The notes: generated by a model from the letters alone, not told the origin. DNA of 64,000 nucleotides from Croceicoccus sp. YJ47 (GCF_016745095.1 NZ_CP067087.1:186001-250000), one strand, 5' to 3'. Shown: positions 36,666 to 46,538, counted from the first letter of the stretch. Numbers and translations: made by a program.

Positions 36666-38798
36666 ATGGCAAAATCGCTAGATGCATTGTTTGCACCGCG
36701 AAGCATCGCATTCATCGGTGCATCGAACGATCCCACCCGCATAGGCGGCCGCCCCCTGCACTATTGCCTTCGCGATGGCTTCGAAGGTGAGATTTACCCC
36801 GTAAATCCGTCCCGCGATAAAGTGCAGGGCCTGAAAGCCTTTCCCAGCATCGGCGCAATACCTGCCGACGAAGTTGATTTGCTGGTGATCGCCGTTCCGC
36901 CCAAGGCTATCCCGATGGTCCTCGCGGAAGCGGGTGCGAAAAATGTCCGTGCCGCGGTGGTCCTCACTTCCGGCTTCTCGGAAACAGGGGAAAAAGGCGC
37001 GGCATTGGAAGCCGAGATGCTGGCCACCGCCAGGAAGCTTGGCATCCGCTTGCTCGGCCCGAATTGCCTTGGCTTTTACAAAGCGGGTGATGGAATAGCC
37101 GCAACGTTTTCCAGCCTCCTGGAAGACGGCCCTCCCCCCCAAGGGGAGCTCGCCATTGTTTCGCAGTCGGGCGCTTATGGCGCACATATTGCCATGCTGG
37201 CGCGCCGCCGGGGAATAGGGCTCGCCAGCTTCGCGGCTACCGGGAATGAGTGCGATATTGGCGTTGCCGATCTGATCGAAGCCGCAGCGGCCGACATCAA
37301 CGTGAAAGTCATCGGCTGTTATGTCGAGGGTATCCGGCATGGCCGTGCCTTTCTTCGCGCTGTCGAGGTGGCACGCCTGGCAGGCAAACCCGTCATCCTG
37401 TTGAAAGTCGGCACGTCCAGTTCCGGCCAGAAAGCCGCCCAGTCCCACACCGCCAGTCTCGCCGGAGACGATCGCACTCTCGACCAGATCATAGGCCGCT
37501 CCGGCGCCATTCGGGTCGAAACCACGCAAGAGCTGGTGGACACTCTCTACGTGTTGACGCGCCGTGGGCTACTGGCGAGCAATCGCCTTGGGATCCTCAC
37601 CGTATCGGGAGGCGCCGGCATACTGATGGCGGACGCGGCAGAAGCAGCCGGATTCGATATTGCCAGCATGCCTGAACCGGCACGGGCGGACCTCGACGCG
37701 CGCATACCGCTCGGCTCATCCGCCAACCCTGTCGATACGACCGCGCAGGCGATGAGCGATGCTTCGATCGTACGCGATGCGGTATCGATCGTAACACGCC
37801 AGGGTAATTACGATGCGGTCGTCGCGTTCTTCATGAATTGGCCGGAAAGCCCGGTGCTCGGCCCACCTCTCCGCGAAGCGATTCAGCAGGGACTGGAAAG
37901 CGGCAGCGAGGTGCCCTTCGCCATCTGCATGAACGCAGGGCCGCGCACGGTAAGCGAGTACGAGGAGACAGGACTGCTGGTCTTCGAGGACCCCTCATTC
38001 GCCGTCACGGCGCTTGCCCATGCTGCAACCGCAGGGCGCGCAATATCGGGTGCTCCCGCATGCGTGCCGACGCTGCCCGATACGAGCACCAAATGTTTCG
38101 TTCGCCTTGACGAGGCTGAAGCCCTTGCCGCACTGGCGGACGCCGGCATTCCCACGATGCCCTTCGCAACGGCTCGCAATTCCGCGGAAGCTGGAAGGAT
38201 CAGTCGCCAGTTCGATGGCCCTCTCGCCATCAAGGTGATATCCCCGGATGTGCAGCACAAATCCGATGCCGGCGGCGTTCGCCTCGCCGTCGATCCTGGA
38301 AATCAGGCCGCAGATGCCGCCTCCAAGATACTCGCTGACGTAGGCCGTGCGCATCCCGCGGCAGAGATACGCGGCGTTCTGATTGCCCCGATGATCAGGG
38401 GTGTTGCCGAACTCATACTGGGCGCCCGGATTGATCCGGTTTTCGGTCCTGTCGTGTCGGTCGGCATGGGCGGCATTTTTACCGAGCTTCTCGATGATGT
38501 CGCGATCGGTCTTGCTCCGCTCGACGCGAATGAGGCGCTCGAACTCATCCGGTCCCTTTGCGGGTTCCCTCTGCTCGACGGCATGCGCGGGAAACCTCGC
38601 GTCGATATACGCGCTGCCGCAGAGACAATGGCGGCGATGAGCCGCTTCATTGCCCGACATCGCGGCACAATTCTCGAAGTGGAAATCAACCCCCTGCTCT
38701 TGCTCGAAGAGCACAAGGGTGCGGTGGCGCTCGACGCGCTCATCATCCCTGAGACCGCCGAAAACCCGGTGATACAGAATGGGCAAGCGGCTGCGTGA
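36666..38798 (+). CDS. ADP-forming acyl-CoA synthetase (Acs/Pat-like fusion)
   Basis: A 710-aa fusion of the alpha and beta parts of an NDP-forming acyl-CoA synthetase. Residues 1-130 form the CoA-binding Rossmann domain (SIAFIGASNDPTRIGG), about 150-450 the succinyl-CoA-ligase-like domains with the phosphohistidine segment QSHTASLAGDD, and about 490-700 the ATP-grasp domain (IKVISPDVQHKSDAGGV). These enzymes reversibly make acyl-CoA from acid, ATP and CoA. A related GNAT-fused form exists, but there is no GNAT domain here. Together with the AMP-forming synthetase and the CoA-transferase, the cluster has three ways to make or exchange acyl-CoA. Confidence 0.87.
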   Translation: MAKSLDALFAPRSIAFIGASNDPTRIGGRPLHYCLRDGFEGEIYPVNPSRDKVQGLKAFPSIGAIPADEVDLLVIAVPPKAIPMVLAEAGAKNVRAAVVLTSGFSETGEKGAALEAEMLATARKLGIRLLGPNCLGFYKAGDGIAATFSSLLEDGPPPQGELAIVSQSGAYGAHIAMLARRRGIGLASFAATGNECDIGVADLIEAAAADINVKVIGCYVEGIRHGRAFLRAVEVARLAGKPVILLKVGTSSSGQKAAQSHTASLAGDDRTLDQIIGRSGAIRVETTQELVDTLYVLTRRGLLASNRLGILTVSGGAGILMADAAEAAGFDIASMPEPARADLDARIPLGSSANPVDTTAQAMSDASIVRDAVSIVTRQGNYDAVVAFFMNWPESPVLGPPLREAIQQGLESGSEVPFAICMNAGPRTVSEYEETGLLVFEDPSFAVTALAHAATAGRAISGAPACVPTLPDTSTKCFVRLDEAEALAALADAGIPTMPFATARNSAEAGRISRQFDGPLAIKVISPDVQHKSDAGGVRLAVDPGNQAADAASKILADVGRAHPAAEIRGVLIAPMIRGVAELILGARIDPVFGPVVSVGMGGIFTELLDDVAIGLAPLDANEALELIRSLCGFPLLDGMRGKPRVDIRAAAETMAAMSRFIARHRGTILEVEINPLLLLEEHKGAVALDALIIPETAENPVIQNGQAAA

Positions 38799-38838
38799 CC
38801 CGTGAATAATGACTATGTTCGATGTGAGGCGCTGAACC

Positions 38839-39663
38839 GTGACAACTAACCAGACAGGGGAAACGCGACAGGACGGCGCCGCCGCGCCGACGCAATACTG
38901 CAAAGTTCTCCGTGAAGGGCCGCTCACGATCGTCACGATCAATCGCCCGGATTGTCTCAACGCGCTTCATACCGACGCGCATTTCGAACTTGCCCGCGTG
39001 TTTGACGAGTTTGCAGCAGATCCGGAGCAGTGGATTGCCATCATCACTGGCGAGGGGCGCGCCTTCAGCGCCGGAAACGATCTGAAGTTCCAGGCAAAAG
39101 GGGGCGGACTCGACCGACCCGACAGCGATTTCGGCGGCCTGACCGGACGGTTCGACTGCGAGAAGCCGATCATCGCGGCCGTGAACGGGCTGGCGCTTGG
39201 CGGCGGGTGCGAGATTGCCCTGTCATGCGACATCGTGATCGCATCGGATGATGCAATCTTCGCCCTGCCCGAACCACGGGTCGGGATGGCAGCGCTTGCA
39301 AGCGGGTTGCATCGCCTGCCTCGCACGATCGGTTGGCAGCAGGCGATGGGCATGATCCTGACCGGCCGCCGGGTATCGGCACACGAAGCCCGCGAGATGG
39401 GATTTGTGAACAGTGTCGTATCTCCCGAGGAACTGATCGCCGAGGCACGCCGCTGGGCGGAGATGATCCTGCAGGGCAGCCCGCTCGCCATTCGCGCTGC
39501 GAAAAGCATCGCCCGCAAGGGTCTCGAAAAAGCGTCACTGGAGCAGGCTTTTCTCAGCCAGCGCGATAACGAGGCGCTCGATGTCATGCTAGGCTCGGAA
39601 GAGTATCGGGAAGGACCCAAAGCATTCGCTGAAAAACGGCAGCCTATCTGGAAGGGCCGCTGA
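38839..39663 (+). CDS. Enoyl-CoA hydratase/isomerase (crotonase family)
   Basis: A 274-aa crotonase with a GTG start. The oxyanion-hole segments are GRAFSAGNDLKF (about residue 75) and ALGGGCEIALSCD (about 115), and both candidate acid/base glutamates are present, in GGCE and LPEPRVGM. The N-terminal 20 residues are a low-complexity extension. It likely hydrates an enoyl-CoA intermediate to the 3-hydroxyacyl-CoA. It lies 40 bp after the acyl-CoA synthetase and ends the Rieske transcript; decayed IS sequence follows. Confidence 0.87.
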   Translation: MTTNQTGETRQDGAAAPTQYCKVLREGPLTIVTINRPDCLNALHTDAHFELARVFDEFAADPEQWIAIITGEGRAFSAGNDLKFQAKGGGLDRPDSDFGGLTGRFDCEKPIIAAVNGLALGGGCEIALSCDIVIASDDAIFALPEPRVGMAALASGLHRLPRTIGWQQAMGMILTGRRVSAHEAREMGFVNSVVSPEELIAEARRWAEMILQGSPLAIRAAKSIARKGLEKASLEQAFLSQRDNEALDVMLGSEEYREGPKAFAEKRQPIWKGR

Positions 39664-39745
39664 GCGCATGATGCGTAACAAGGTTTCCAAAACGCGCGAT
39701 GATTGGAACCATCGGCAATCCTGAGTCGTCGTCGTCACGATTGAT
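39664..39745. other. Spacer before IS5-type remnant
   Basis: About 80 bases after the crotonase stop with no recognisable signal. Confidence 0.3.
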
Positions 39746-40363
39746 ATGATCGGGTTGCCTGAGGCGCCGATGCGCTGGATCGAGCCGCATTTCCCCGTGT
39801 AACATGGATTGCCGCGGATCGGTGGTCGGCGGATAGTCAGCGGGATTATCTGATCAATCCGCCAGGGTCTGCGCTGGCGTGACGCCTTCGCGGAGTGGGC
39901 CAAGCGAAAGGCCATTTCCAATCGGTTCCTTAGGTGGAGCGGTCTGGGTGTGTCCGCAGAGATCTCTGCTGCGCTCGCTGCGAAAGGTGGAGAGCCGAAT
40001 GAACCGATGATTGATGCACCGATTGAAAGCTCATCACTTAGCGGTCAGGTTTATTAAAAACGGCCTCTTTCTCAACATAGTGGGCGTGCCAAGGTCGGCC
40101 TGGAGCGCAAGCTTCACTTCAGGCTTCAGGCAAGAAGCAATTGTCAGGGACCACCTCTGGTCATGCTACTAAGCGGGGGGCAGATGAGCGGTTTGGAAAG
40201 CGCGGCATCGATAGTCAACGCTCTGCCCCTCAGCAGCGCACTGCTCGCCGACAAGGGCTATAGCCTCGCGGGAAACTCACCGCATGAAACCCGTCAAATC
40301 AAAAATAGCTTTATGCCCTCCATGCGCATCCCGGCAACTGTCATCTTCTCGCTGCTCCGATGA
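39746..40363 (+). pseudogene. IS5-family (IS427-like) transposase remnant
   Basis: Fragments of an IS5-type transposase can be followed across frames: MIGLPEAPMRWIEPHFPV then a stop, LPRIGGRRIVSGII then a stop, WAKRKAISNRFLRWSGLGV, ALAAKGGEPNEPMIDAP, VGLERKLHF, GPPLVMLLSGGQMSG and ALLADKGY. In order these match the N-terminal half of the family. The reading frame is interrupted by stops and shifts and the C-terminus is lost. It lies between two catabolic transcripts and marks an old insertion within the cluster. Confidence 0.75.
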
Positions 40364-40372
40364 GTCCCGATC

Positions 40373-41875
40373 CTAGATAAAGCACCAGTGTGGCAATTCA
40401 TCCGCGCCTATTCCAATCTCACCTTGGCGACCGACCAGATCGACTCCGCTCATGAGTTTCTCGAGCGTGCAAGCATCGTCGGTCTCCACTCGAGCGGCGA
40501 CGCGGCTGCCATCCGGCGCACGGGCAATAGCTATGCCCTGGCGTACGTCTTCATTGCGGTCGAACACTACGGTGTAGGTTTCCAGCCTCGCCAGTCCGCG
40601 ATGGGACTGGTCAAGGCGCGGAGCGGCGCGTTCGATGTCTTTTTCCAGATCCCGCAATCGGTAATGCTGCGGCAAGGCCCGTTCGGGTTTCTTCGTGCCG
40701 AGCATCACCGCGTGATGCTTCGTCACATATTCACCTTGGCCGTAAAGCAGGCCCCAGCCGCTTTGCCGTCGCAAATGGTGCACCATCGCGACCACGGCAT
40801 GTCCCATGAAGTTGTTAAGCGGCGCGCCGAAGAAGGTAAGCCCTCCTGTCACGCTCAACGCATCGTGGTCGGACAAGCCGAGTACGCGCCGCGCCATTTT
40901 CGGAACACAGGGAAAACAGCTGTACAGTTCGACAGCGAATTTGTCGCCTGCCAGCTTCGCGCTTTGTCCAAGCACGCCCTCCATGGCCCGCGAAAAGCTG
41001 TAGTCTTGCCGCGCAAGGATGTCGCGCGGCTCGTCAGCGGCCGTGCCGCCGTGAATGAAGATCATGCGATCTTCACAAATGCCGAGCTCGCGCGCCATCG
41101 CCAAGCTGGTCACGATAAACGCCGCGCCCTGGTTCACGATCGGATTGGCAACCATCAACTTACGGTAGGGCCAGGCGATCAGGCGATTGCCGCCATCGCC
41201 TGACAGTATCGTCTCGGGATCGACGGCGCTTTTGAGCCATGCAGCATCGCGTGCAGCGGCAATATGCGAATTGCGCGACCAGATGCGGGCGCTCTCTTGC
41301 TGCGCGGTATCAAAATTCTGTCGCCATGCCGCGCGGCTCGCATTTTCATAAAGCGGATAGACGTTAACAGGGCTCGTCAATCCCAGTGTCTTTGCAACCC
41401 TGCCCTGATAATCCCCGCCGCGCACCGGGCGGAAACCCTCATCCCGCTCGGGCCAATTCAGGGCGGCTTGGCTCTTGCGCGCCCGGCGTATACTATCCTC
41501 AGCCTCGCCTCCGCAAACGGCGATTATCCGCGCCCTACCGGCCTGAATATCGAGCGCTGCCTCGTGCAGCGCCGTGATCGGCGTCTGCCCGCCGACTGGC
41601 CAGTAGCGGGTCTGCAATTCAGACTGCCCCAATCGACGCCGCAGTTCAGCCTCCGGATCCGGATACGGCCACGAGATTTCGTTGATGATATCAAGTCGAT
41701 CGAGCCGGGCGAGAAGGTTTTCACAATCCGCATCGCGCTCCGCCAACCGAAGGGCAGCGACCATCAAACCTGCCGGATCAAGCGCGTCGGCCAGATTTTC
41801 GGGTCGATCGGCCAGTTCCCCTCCGCCGATGATAACCGGACATTGTCGGGGGTCGAATTCAGGCTGGTCAGTCAT
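40373..41875 (-). CDS. TLP1-like thiolase-fold protein with C-terminal extra domain
   Basis: A 500-aa thiolase-fold protein starting at the ATG at 41875. The N-terminal part carries CPVIIGGGELADRPEN and VGGQTPITALHEAALDI; the region where thiolases have the nucleophile lacks Cys. The C-terminal 100 residues (LETYTVVFDRNEDVRQGIAIAR... ARVETDDACTLEKLM) match the extra domain of thiolase-like protein type 1 (TLP1). Such proteins occur with lipid and steroid degradation genes, but their reaction is not settled. It is divergent from the GMC gene, with 53 bp between start codons and a possible operator half-site in the gap. Confidence 0.8.
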   Translation of the reverse strand: MTDQPEFDPRQCPVIIGGGELADRPENLADALDPAGLMVAALRLAERDADCENLLARLDRLDIINEISWPYPDPEAELRRRLGQSELQTRYWPVGGQTPITALHEAALDIQAGRARIIAVCGGEAEDSIRRARKSQAALNWPERDEGFRPVRGGDYQGRVAKTLGLTSPVNVYPLYENASRAAWRQNFDTAQQESARIWSRNSHIAAARDAAWLKSAVDPETILSGDGGNRLIAWPYRKLMVANPIVNQGAAFIVTSLAMARELGICEDRMIFIHGGTAADEPRDILARQDYSFSRAMEGVLGQSAKLAGDKFAVELYSCFPCVPKMARRVLGLSDHDALSVTGGLTFFGAPLNNFMGHAVVAMVHHLRRQSGWGLLYGQGEYVTKHHAVMLGTKKPERALPQHYRLRDLEKDIERAAPRLDQSHRGLARLETYTVVFDRNEDVRQGIAIARAPDGSRVAARVETDDACTLEKLMSGVDLVGRQGEIGIGADELPHWCFI

Positions 41876-41928
41876 CTCACTATTCTGTATGCGAAAGATC
41901 ATTCTCGCAAGAAAAAGGTTTGAGAGGC

Positions 41929-43512
41929 ATGGCAAACGGGCAAATCGCAGATGTGATCATTGTCGGGGGTGGTGCGGCTGGGTGTGTTCTCGCCAACCGT
42001 CTGAGCGCCAGTCCGAACCGACAGGTGCTCCTGCTGGAGGCCGGACCGCCCGACAGGAATCCGATGATCCATATGCCCAAGGGTGTGGGCAAGGTGTTGG
42101 CCAATTCTGCTTATGTCTGGCCTTTTCGCATTTCAGGCCGCGCCGGTAACAACGAGCCGGCCTACTTCTGGGTACGCGGGAAGACGCTTGGCGGCTCGTC
42201 CTCCACCAACGGCATGATGTATGTTCGCGGAAAGCCCGCAGACTACGATGCGCTTGCCAAAAAGGCAGGCGATGATTGGGCATGGGAGCATATCGCACAG
42301 GCTTTCGACGCTCTGGAAGGGGAGAACGGCCTTCGGACATCCGTCCCGCCTCCCCGTCCGGAAATGGACGCGGTGATAGAGGCCGGCGAGGCGCTGGGGC
42401 TGTCGCGGCGTGGCAATCCCAACGATCCGGACGCCGTGGAGGCGATAGGGTACTGTCCCCAGACCGTCTGGCATGGCAGACGCCAGAGCGCTGCGGCCGC
42501 CTTTCTCGATCCCGTCAAGAACCGCGGCAATCTGGCGATCGAAACCGGCGTGACGGTCGATAGGGTCCTGTTCGAGAATGGCCGCGCGACGGGTGTTGCA
42601 GGGCTGCGCAACGGCAAGGAAGAGGTCTTTCGGGCGCACGAAATCATTCTCGCTTCGGGCACTTTCGGCTCGCCGGCAATCCTGGAACGCTCGGGCATTG
42701 GCGATCCGGAATATCTCGATCAACTGGGCATTCCTCTGGTTGCCCAGAACAGAGGCGTAGGCGACAATCTTTTCGAACATTGCGGCATCACGCTCCAATG
42801 GCGCACGCGGCCGCATTATTCCTTGAACCGCGAATATTCAGGCCTCCGCCTGCTGAAAAATGCTGCGCAATATTACCTGAAGCACGAGGGTCCGCTCGCG
42901 AGTGGCACTTTCGATGTCATCGGCTGGTTTCGAAGTCATGCCGATGCCGATCGTCCCGATGCCCAATTGCTGTTCGCACCGCACAGCATTGATCGTTCCA
43001 GCGCGAAGATGGCGATGGAAAGCTTCCCCGGCATTCAGGCGGTGATCTACCCCCTCCGCCCTCGCGCGCGCGGCCATGTTCACATCGTCTCGCGCGATCC
43101 CGCTGTGCTGCCCGAGGGTGCCCTCGACTTTTTCTCGAACGAGCAGGAACGGCGGGAGCTGATCGGGACGGTCCGCTACGTACGTGCGCTGGCCCTTACG
43201 AAGCCTCTCTGCGACATTATCGTGGAGGAGACGCGGCCGGGCGCTGAGGCGGAAAGCGATGATGCCATCATCGAGGCCTACCGGATGCTGGGAACGCCTG
43301 CCTATCACGCCGCAGGCACCTGCCGCATGGGCGTGGACGAGGAATCGGTCGTCGATCCGCGATGCCGCGTGCGCGGAATCAAAGGCCTGCGCGTCGTCGA
43401 CCTCTCCATCGCACCAGTCATGCCTTCGGGGAACACGTTTGCGCCTGTCTGCGCGATGGCTTGGAGGGCATCCGACCTTATCGAACATGATCTTGAACAG
43501 GAGCGAGCATGA
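41929..43512 (+). CDS. GMC-family oxidoreductase (choline/alcohol dehydrogenase-like)
   Basis: A 527-aa flavoprotein. FAD is bound by DVIIVGGGAAGCVLANRL and GKTLGGSSSTNGMMYVRG; the C-terminal active site has YHAAGTCRMG (His) and PSGNTFAP (Asn). This is the choline-dehydrogenase/alcohol-oxidase group, including AlkJ-like alcohol dehydrogenases that feed electrons to the respiratory chain. It probably oxidises the alcohol formed by the P450 to the aldehyde. It ends in an ATGA overlap with the SDR gene. ATG at 41929 is preferred to the upstream TTG. Confidence 0.87.
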   Translation: MANGQIADVIIVGGGAAGCVLANRLSASPNRQVLLLEAGPPDRNPMIHMPKGVGKVLANSAYVWPFRISGRAGNNEPAYFWVRGKTLGGSSSTNGMMYVRGKPADYDALAKKAGDDWAWEHIAQAFDALEGENGLRTSVPPPRPEMDAVIEAGEALGLSRRGNPNDPDAVEAIGYCPQTVWHGRRQSAAAAFLDPVKNRGNLAIETGVTVDRVLFENGRATGVAGLRNGKEEVFRAHEIILASGTFGSPAILERSGIGDPEYLDQLGIPLVAQNRGVGDNLFEHCGITLQWRTRPHYSLNREYSGLRLLKNAAQYYLKHEGPLASGTFDVIGWFRSHADADRPDAQLLFAPHSIDRSSAKMAMESFPGIQAVIYPLRPRARGHVHIVSRDPAVLPEGALDFFSNEQERRELIGTVRYVRALALTKPLCDIIVEETRPGAEAESDDAIIEAYRMLGTPAYHAAGTCRMGVDEESVVDPRCRVRGIKGLRVVDLSIAPVMPSGNTFAPVCAMAWRASDLIEHDLEQERA

Positions 43513-44279
43513 CACGCAATCATTCTCTCGAGGGCCGCATCGCACTCGTCAGTGGGGCATCGTCCGGCATCGGCATGCATCTCGCAATTAAGCTGGCGCA
43601 GGCCGGTGCAAAGCTGGTGCTCGGTGCCCGGCGGACCGATCGCACGATGGCGCTCGCCGACAAGATCAACGAAGGCGGTGGTAAGGCGCTGGCGGTCCCG
43701 CTCGATGTGGTTGACGAAGCATCGGTGCACAACGCCTACGATCTAGCCGAAGATGAGTTCGGCACGGTCGATACCATCTTTGCAAATGCGGGCGTCTCGC
43801 GCGCGGGGCGCTCGACCGATGTATCGGCAGATGCGCTGAGGTCCGTGTTCGATACAAACCTGCTGGGCCTTTATCTGACCGTGCGTGAGGGTGCGGGGCG
43901 GATGATCGCATCGAACATGCGGGCGCTTGCACGGGGACGCATCGTCCTGATCGGCTCCGTCACAGCGGATATGACCAATCAGGGGGACGCCGCCTATGCC
44001 GCCAGCAAGGCAGGCGTCGCGCATCTTGGACGCCAGTTTGCCCGCGAATGGGTGCGGCAAGGCATCAATGTGAACACCATCCAGCCAGGTTATATTCGCA
44101 CCGAGATGGGAGACGAATGGTTCGAAAGCGACGCTGGCAAGGCACAGATCGCGAGCTGGCATCGCCGCCACCTCATGGATATCGATGCGCTGGACGATAT
44201 TGCCCTCTACCTCGCTTCGGATGCGTCGCGCTATGTAACGGGCTCGACTATCACGATCGACGATGGTCAGGCGTTGTAA
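43509..44279 (+). CDS. Short-chain dehydrogenase/reductase 1
   Basis: A 256-aa classical SDR. The cofactor motif is SGASSGIG (residues about 15-22), NAG is present near residue 92, the catalytic Ser lies in LIGSVTA, and YAASK (about residues 158-162) supplies Tyr and Lys. The C-terminus ends in GSTITIDDGQAL, typical of the family. An Arg-rich start of strand 2 (GARRTDR) suggests NADP or NAD ambiguity. Coupled to the GMC gene by ATGA overlap, it may oxidise or reduce a secondary alcohol or ketone in the same pathway. Confidence 0.87.
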   Translation: MTRNHSLEGRIALVSGASSGIGMHLAIKLAQAGAKLVLGARRTDRTMALADKINEGGGKALAVPLDVVDEASVHNAYDLAEDEFGTVDTIFANAGVSRAGRSTDVSADALRSVFDTNLLGLYLTVREGAGRMIASNMRALARGRIVLIGSVTADMTNQGDAAYAASKAGVAHLGRQFAREWVRQGINVNTIQPGYIRTEMGDEWFESDAGKAQIASWHRRHLMDIDALDDIALYLASDASRYVTGSTITIDDGQAL

Positions 44280-44287
44280 CGCCGTGA

Positions 44288-45448
44288 TCAGAGCGCCTCG
44301 AATATCGTGACGTTCGCGATGCCGCCTGCCTCGCACATCGTTTGCAGGCCGTAGCGTTTACCCCGCGATCTAAGGGCGTGGATCAACGTTGCCGTGAGTT
44401 TGGCGCCCGTCGCGCCCAGCGGATGGCCTAGCGCGATCGAACCGCCATTGACGTTCAGCCTGTCCGGGTCCGCATCCAGTTGTTGCAGCCAAGCCATCGG
44501 CACGGGTGCGAACGCCTCGTTGACTTCGTAAAGGTCGATCTGATCCAGGTTCATACCCGCCTGGTCCATCGCCCGGCGCGTTGCATTGATCGGCTCGTCC
44601 AGCATGATGACCGGATCGCCTGCCGTTACGGTCATGCCGGCGATACGCGCAATGGGCGTCAGGCCATGATCCCTTAGCGCGCGTTCTCCCACGATCAGCA
44701 AGCCCGACGCTCCGTCGCAGATCTGGCTGGCATTGCCTGCCGTGATGACCCCATCCTCCACAAGGGGCTTGAGATCGGCCAGCGCCTTTAACGAAGCATC
44801 AAAGCGAATGCCTTCGTCCCGGGTATGCGTTCCTTCGCTGTCCGTGAGCGGCACCATCTCCGCGTCGAAGGCTCCGGAACGTGAAGCCGCAGCCGCCTTG
44901 CGGTGGCTCATCAGCGCAAAGTTGTCGAGATCCTCGCGCGAAAAGCCATATTTCCCGGCCATCATTTCCGCGCCCGTGAACTGGCTGAACCCGTCGACAC
45001 CGTACCGTTCAAGCACACGCCGACTGTACGGCCCTTCGCCAAGGCCCGCCTCGTCATGCAGCTTGCGGTTCGAAAACATCGGCACCCGCGTCATGCTCTC
45101 CCCGCCGCCTGCAATCACCATGTCCTGCACGCCGCTCATCACCGACTGCGCTGCGAAATGTATCGATTGCTGCGAACTGCCGCACTGGCGGTCGATGGTA
45201 ACGCCCGGCACCGATTGCGGCAATCTGGACGAAAGCACCGCATTACGCGCAAAGGCGTTGCTCTGCTCGCCCGCCTGAGTGACGCAACCGAGGATCACGT
45301 CATCCACCGCCGCGGGGTCGATGCCTGTCTTGTCGAGCAAGGCATTGATGACTTCAGCGGCCATGTCCGCCGGATGCCAGTGCGAGGCCGCTCCCTTGCG
45401 GCGACCGCCGGGTGTACGCAGTGTTTCAACGATATAGGCTTCATTCAT
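44288..45448 (-). CDS. Acetyl-CoA acyltransferase (thiolase II type)
   Basis: A 386-aa thiolase that cleaves 3-oxoacyl-CoA with CoA. It is the only one of three thiolase-fold proteins here with the full active site: nucleophile Cys in DRQCGSSQQS (about residue 88), His in NVNGGSIALGHPLGATG, and the second Cys in TMCEAGG near the C-terminus. The start is ATG at 45448; the longer open frame upstream belongs to antisense sequence. It is the last gene of a minus-strand operon with the kinase and acyl-CoA dehydrogenase (26 bp spacing). Confidence 0.88.
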   Translation of the reverse strand: MNEAYIVETLRTPGGRRKGAASHWHPADMAAEVINALLDKTGIDPAAVDDVILGCVTQAGEQSNAFARNAVLSSRLPQSVPGVTIDRQCGSSQQSIHFAAQSVMSGVQDMVIAGGGESMTRVPMFSNRKLHDEAGLGEGPYSRRVLERYGVDGFSQFTGAEMMAGKYGFSREDLDNFALMSHRKAAAASRSGAFDAEMVPLTDSEGTHTRDEGIRFDASLKALADLKPLVEDGVITAGNASQICDGASGLLIVGERALRDHGLTPIARIAGMTVTAGDPVIMLDEPINATRRAMDQAGMNLDQIDLYEVNEAFAPVPMAWLQQLDADPDRLNVNGGSIALGHPLGATGAKLTATLIHALRSRGKRYGLQTMCEAGGIANVTIFEAL

Positions 45449-45473
45449 GAGAAGGGGTTTTCCTCTGTCTGTT

Positions 45474-46538
45474 TCAGGAGCAGGCGCGCATCGCATCGCC
45501 GGCAAGTCTCGCCAGCTGAGGGAAATCCGCTGCCCTCTCAGCCGCTTGGGCACTGGAGGCATTTCCGCGAATGACCCGTCCCTTGATCCCGTGGAAAATT
45601 GCCGCCAGGCGAAAAAAGTTGAACGCGATGTAGAAATCCCAATTGGCGATGCCATCGCGCCTCGTGCGGCGGCAGTAATCGTCGATATATTCGCGCTCGG
45701 TCGGGATATTCAGCGCATTCAAATCAGCGTCGCGCAATCCGGGCACGATATGGGGCGGCATGCGGTACATCATGGCATTATAGGAAAAGTCGGAGAGCGG
45801 ATGGCCAAGCGTGGAAAGCTCCCAGTCGAGCACGGCCAGCACGCGCGGCTCGGTGGGGTGAAAGATCATGTTGTCGCACCGGCAATCGCCATGAACGATC
45901 GTGGTCTCGTCGCCCGGCGGGATATTCCGCGGCAACCATTCGACCAGCGCATCCATCTCGGGATCGCGCCCGGCCTCCTCGTCGGCGAGATATTGCTTTG
46001 ACCAGCGTCCGATCTGACGCGCGAAATAGTTTCCCGGCCTCCCGTAATCGCCAAGGCCGACGGCCTCGAAATCTACCGAGTGGAGCCGCGCGAGCGTATC
46101 ATTCATTGCGCCGAAATAGGCAGGCCGTTGGTCACGCCCGACGTCGGGAAAGCTTGCGTCCCAGAATATCCGGCCCTCGACCATCTCCATCACGAAAAAT
46201 GGCGTTCCAAGGACGGTATCCTCGTTGCACAGGCCCAGAATTCGCGGCACGGGAAATTCGGTTTCGCCCAGCGCCGCCATGACGCGGGCCTCCCGCTCGA
46301 CCGCGTGAGCCCCTTTCAGGATTTCGCCGGGCGGTTTGCGGCGCAGGACGTAACGACCGGAGGGCGATGCGAGCCGATAGGTCGGATTGGATTGGCCGCC
46401 CTTGAATTGCGCGATCCTGAGCGGTCCCGAGTAATCGAGAATATTCTCGCCCATCCATGCATTGAGAGCGTCGCGATCGATTTCGTATCCCTCGCGCACT
46501 GCTGTCGTGCCGGTATTCTCCTGGCCCAAGGTGCTCAC
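45474..46538 (-). CDS. APH-type phosphotransferase, ACAD10/11 kinase-domain-like
   Basis: A 354-aa protein of the aminoglycoside phosphotransferase (APH/ChoK) fold. Kinase motifs are visible: KGGQSNPTYRL nucleotide loop, LRRKPPGEI with the ATP-binding Lys region, IVHGDCRCDNMIFH catalytic loop at about residue 205 and LDWELSTLG metal-binding Asp. GTG at 46538 overlaps the acyl-CoA dehydrogenase stop (GTGA), so the two are co-translated. In human ACAD10/ACAD11 these two domains are fused, and in the levulinate pathway of Pseudomonas putida LvaA and LvaC are the corresponding separate proteins; there the kinase phosphorylates a 4-hydroxyacyl-CoA. The same is inferred here. It is not an antibiotic-resistance gene. 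Confidence 0.83.
   Translation of the reverse strand: MSTLGQENTGTTAVREGYEIDRDALNAWMGENILDYSGPLRIAQFKGGQSNPTYRLASPSGRYVLRRKPPGEILKGAHAVEREARVMAALGETEFPVPRILGLCNEDTVLGTPFFVMEMVEGRIFWDASFPDVGRDQRPAYFGAMNDTLARLHSVDFEAVGLGDYGRPGNYFARQIGRWSKQYLADEEAGRDPEMDALVEWLPRNIPPGDETTIVHGDCRCDNMIFHPTEPRVLAVLDWELSTLGHPLSDFSYNAMMYRMPPHIVPGLRDADLNALNIPTEREYIDDYCRRTRRDGIANWDFYIAFNFFRLAAIFHGIKGRVIRGNASSAQAAERAADFPQLARLAGDAMRACS

Noticed and set aside
45474-46538. Aminoglycoside resistance kinase
   Set aside because: The fold is APH-like, but the acyl-CoA dehydrogenase overlap and the catabolic operon fit the ACAD10/11-type kinase better.
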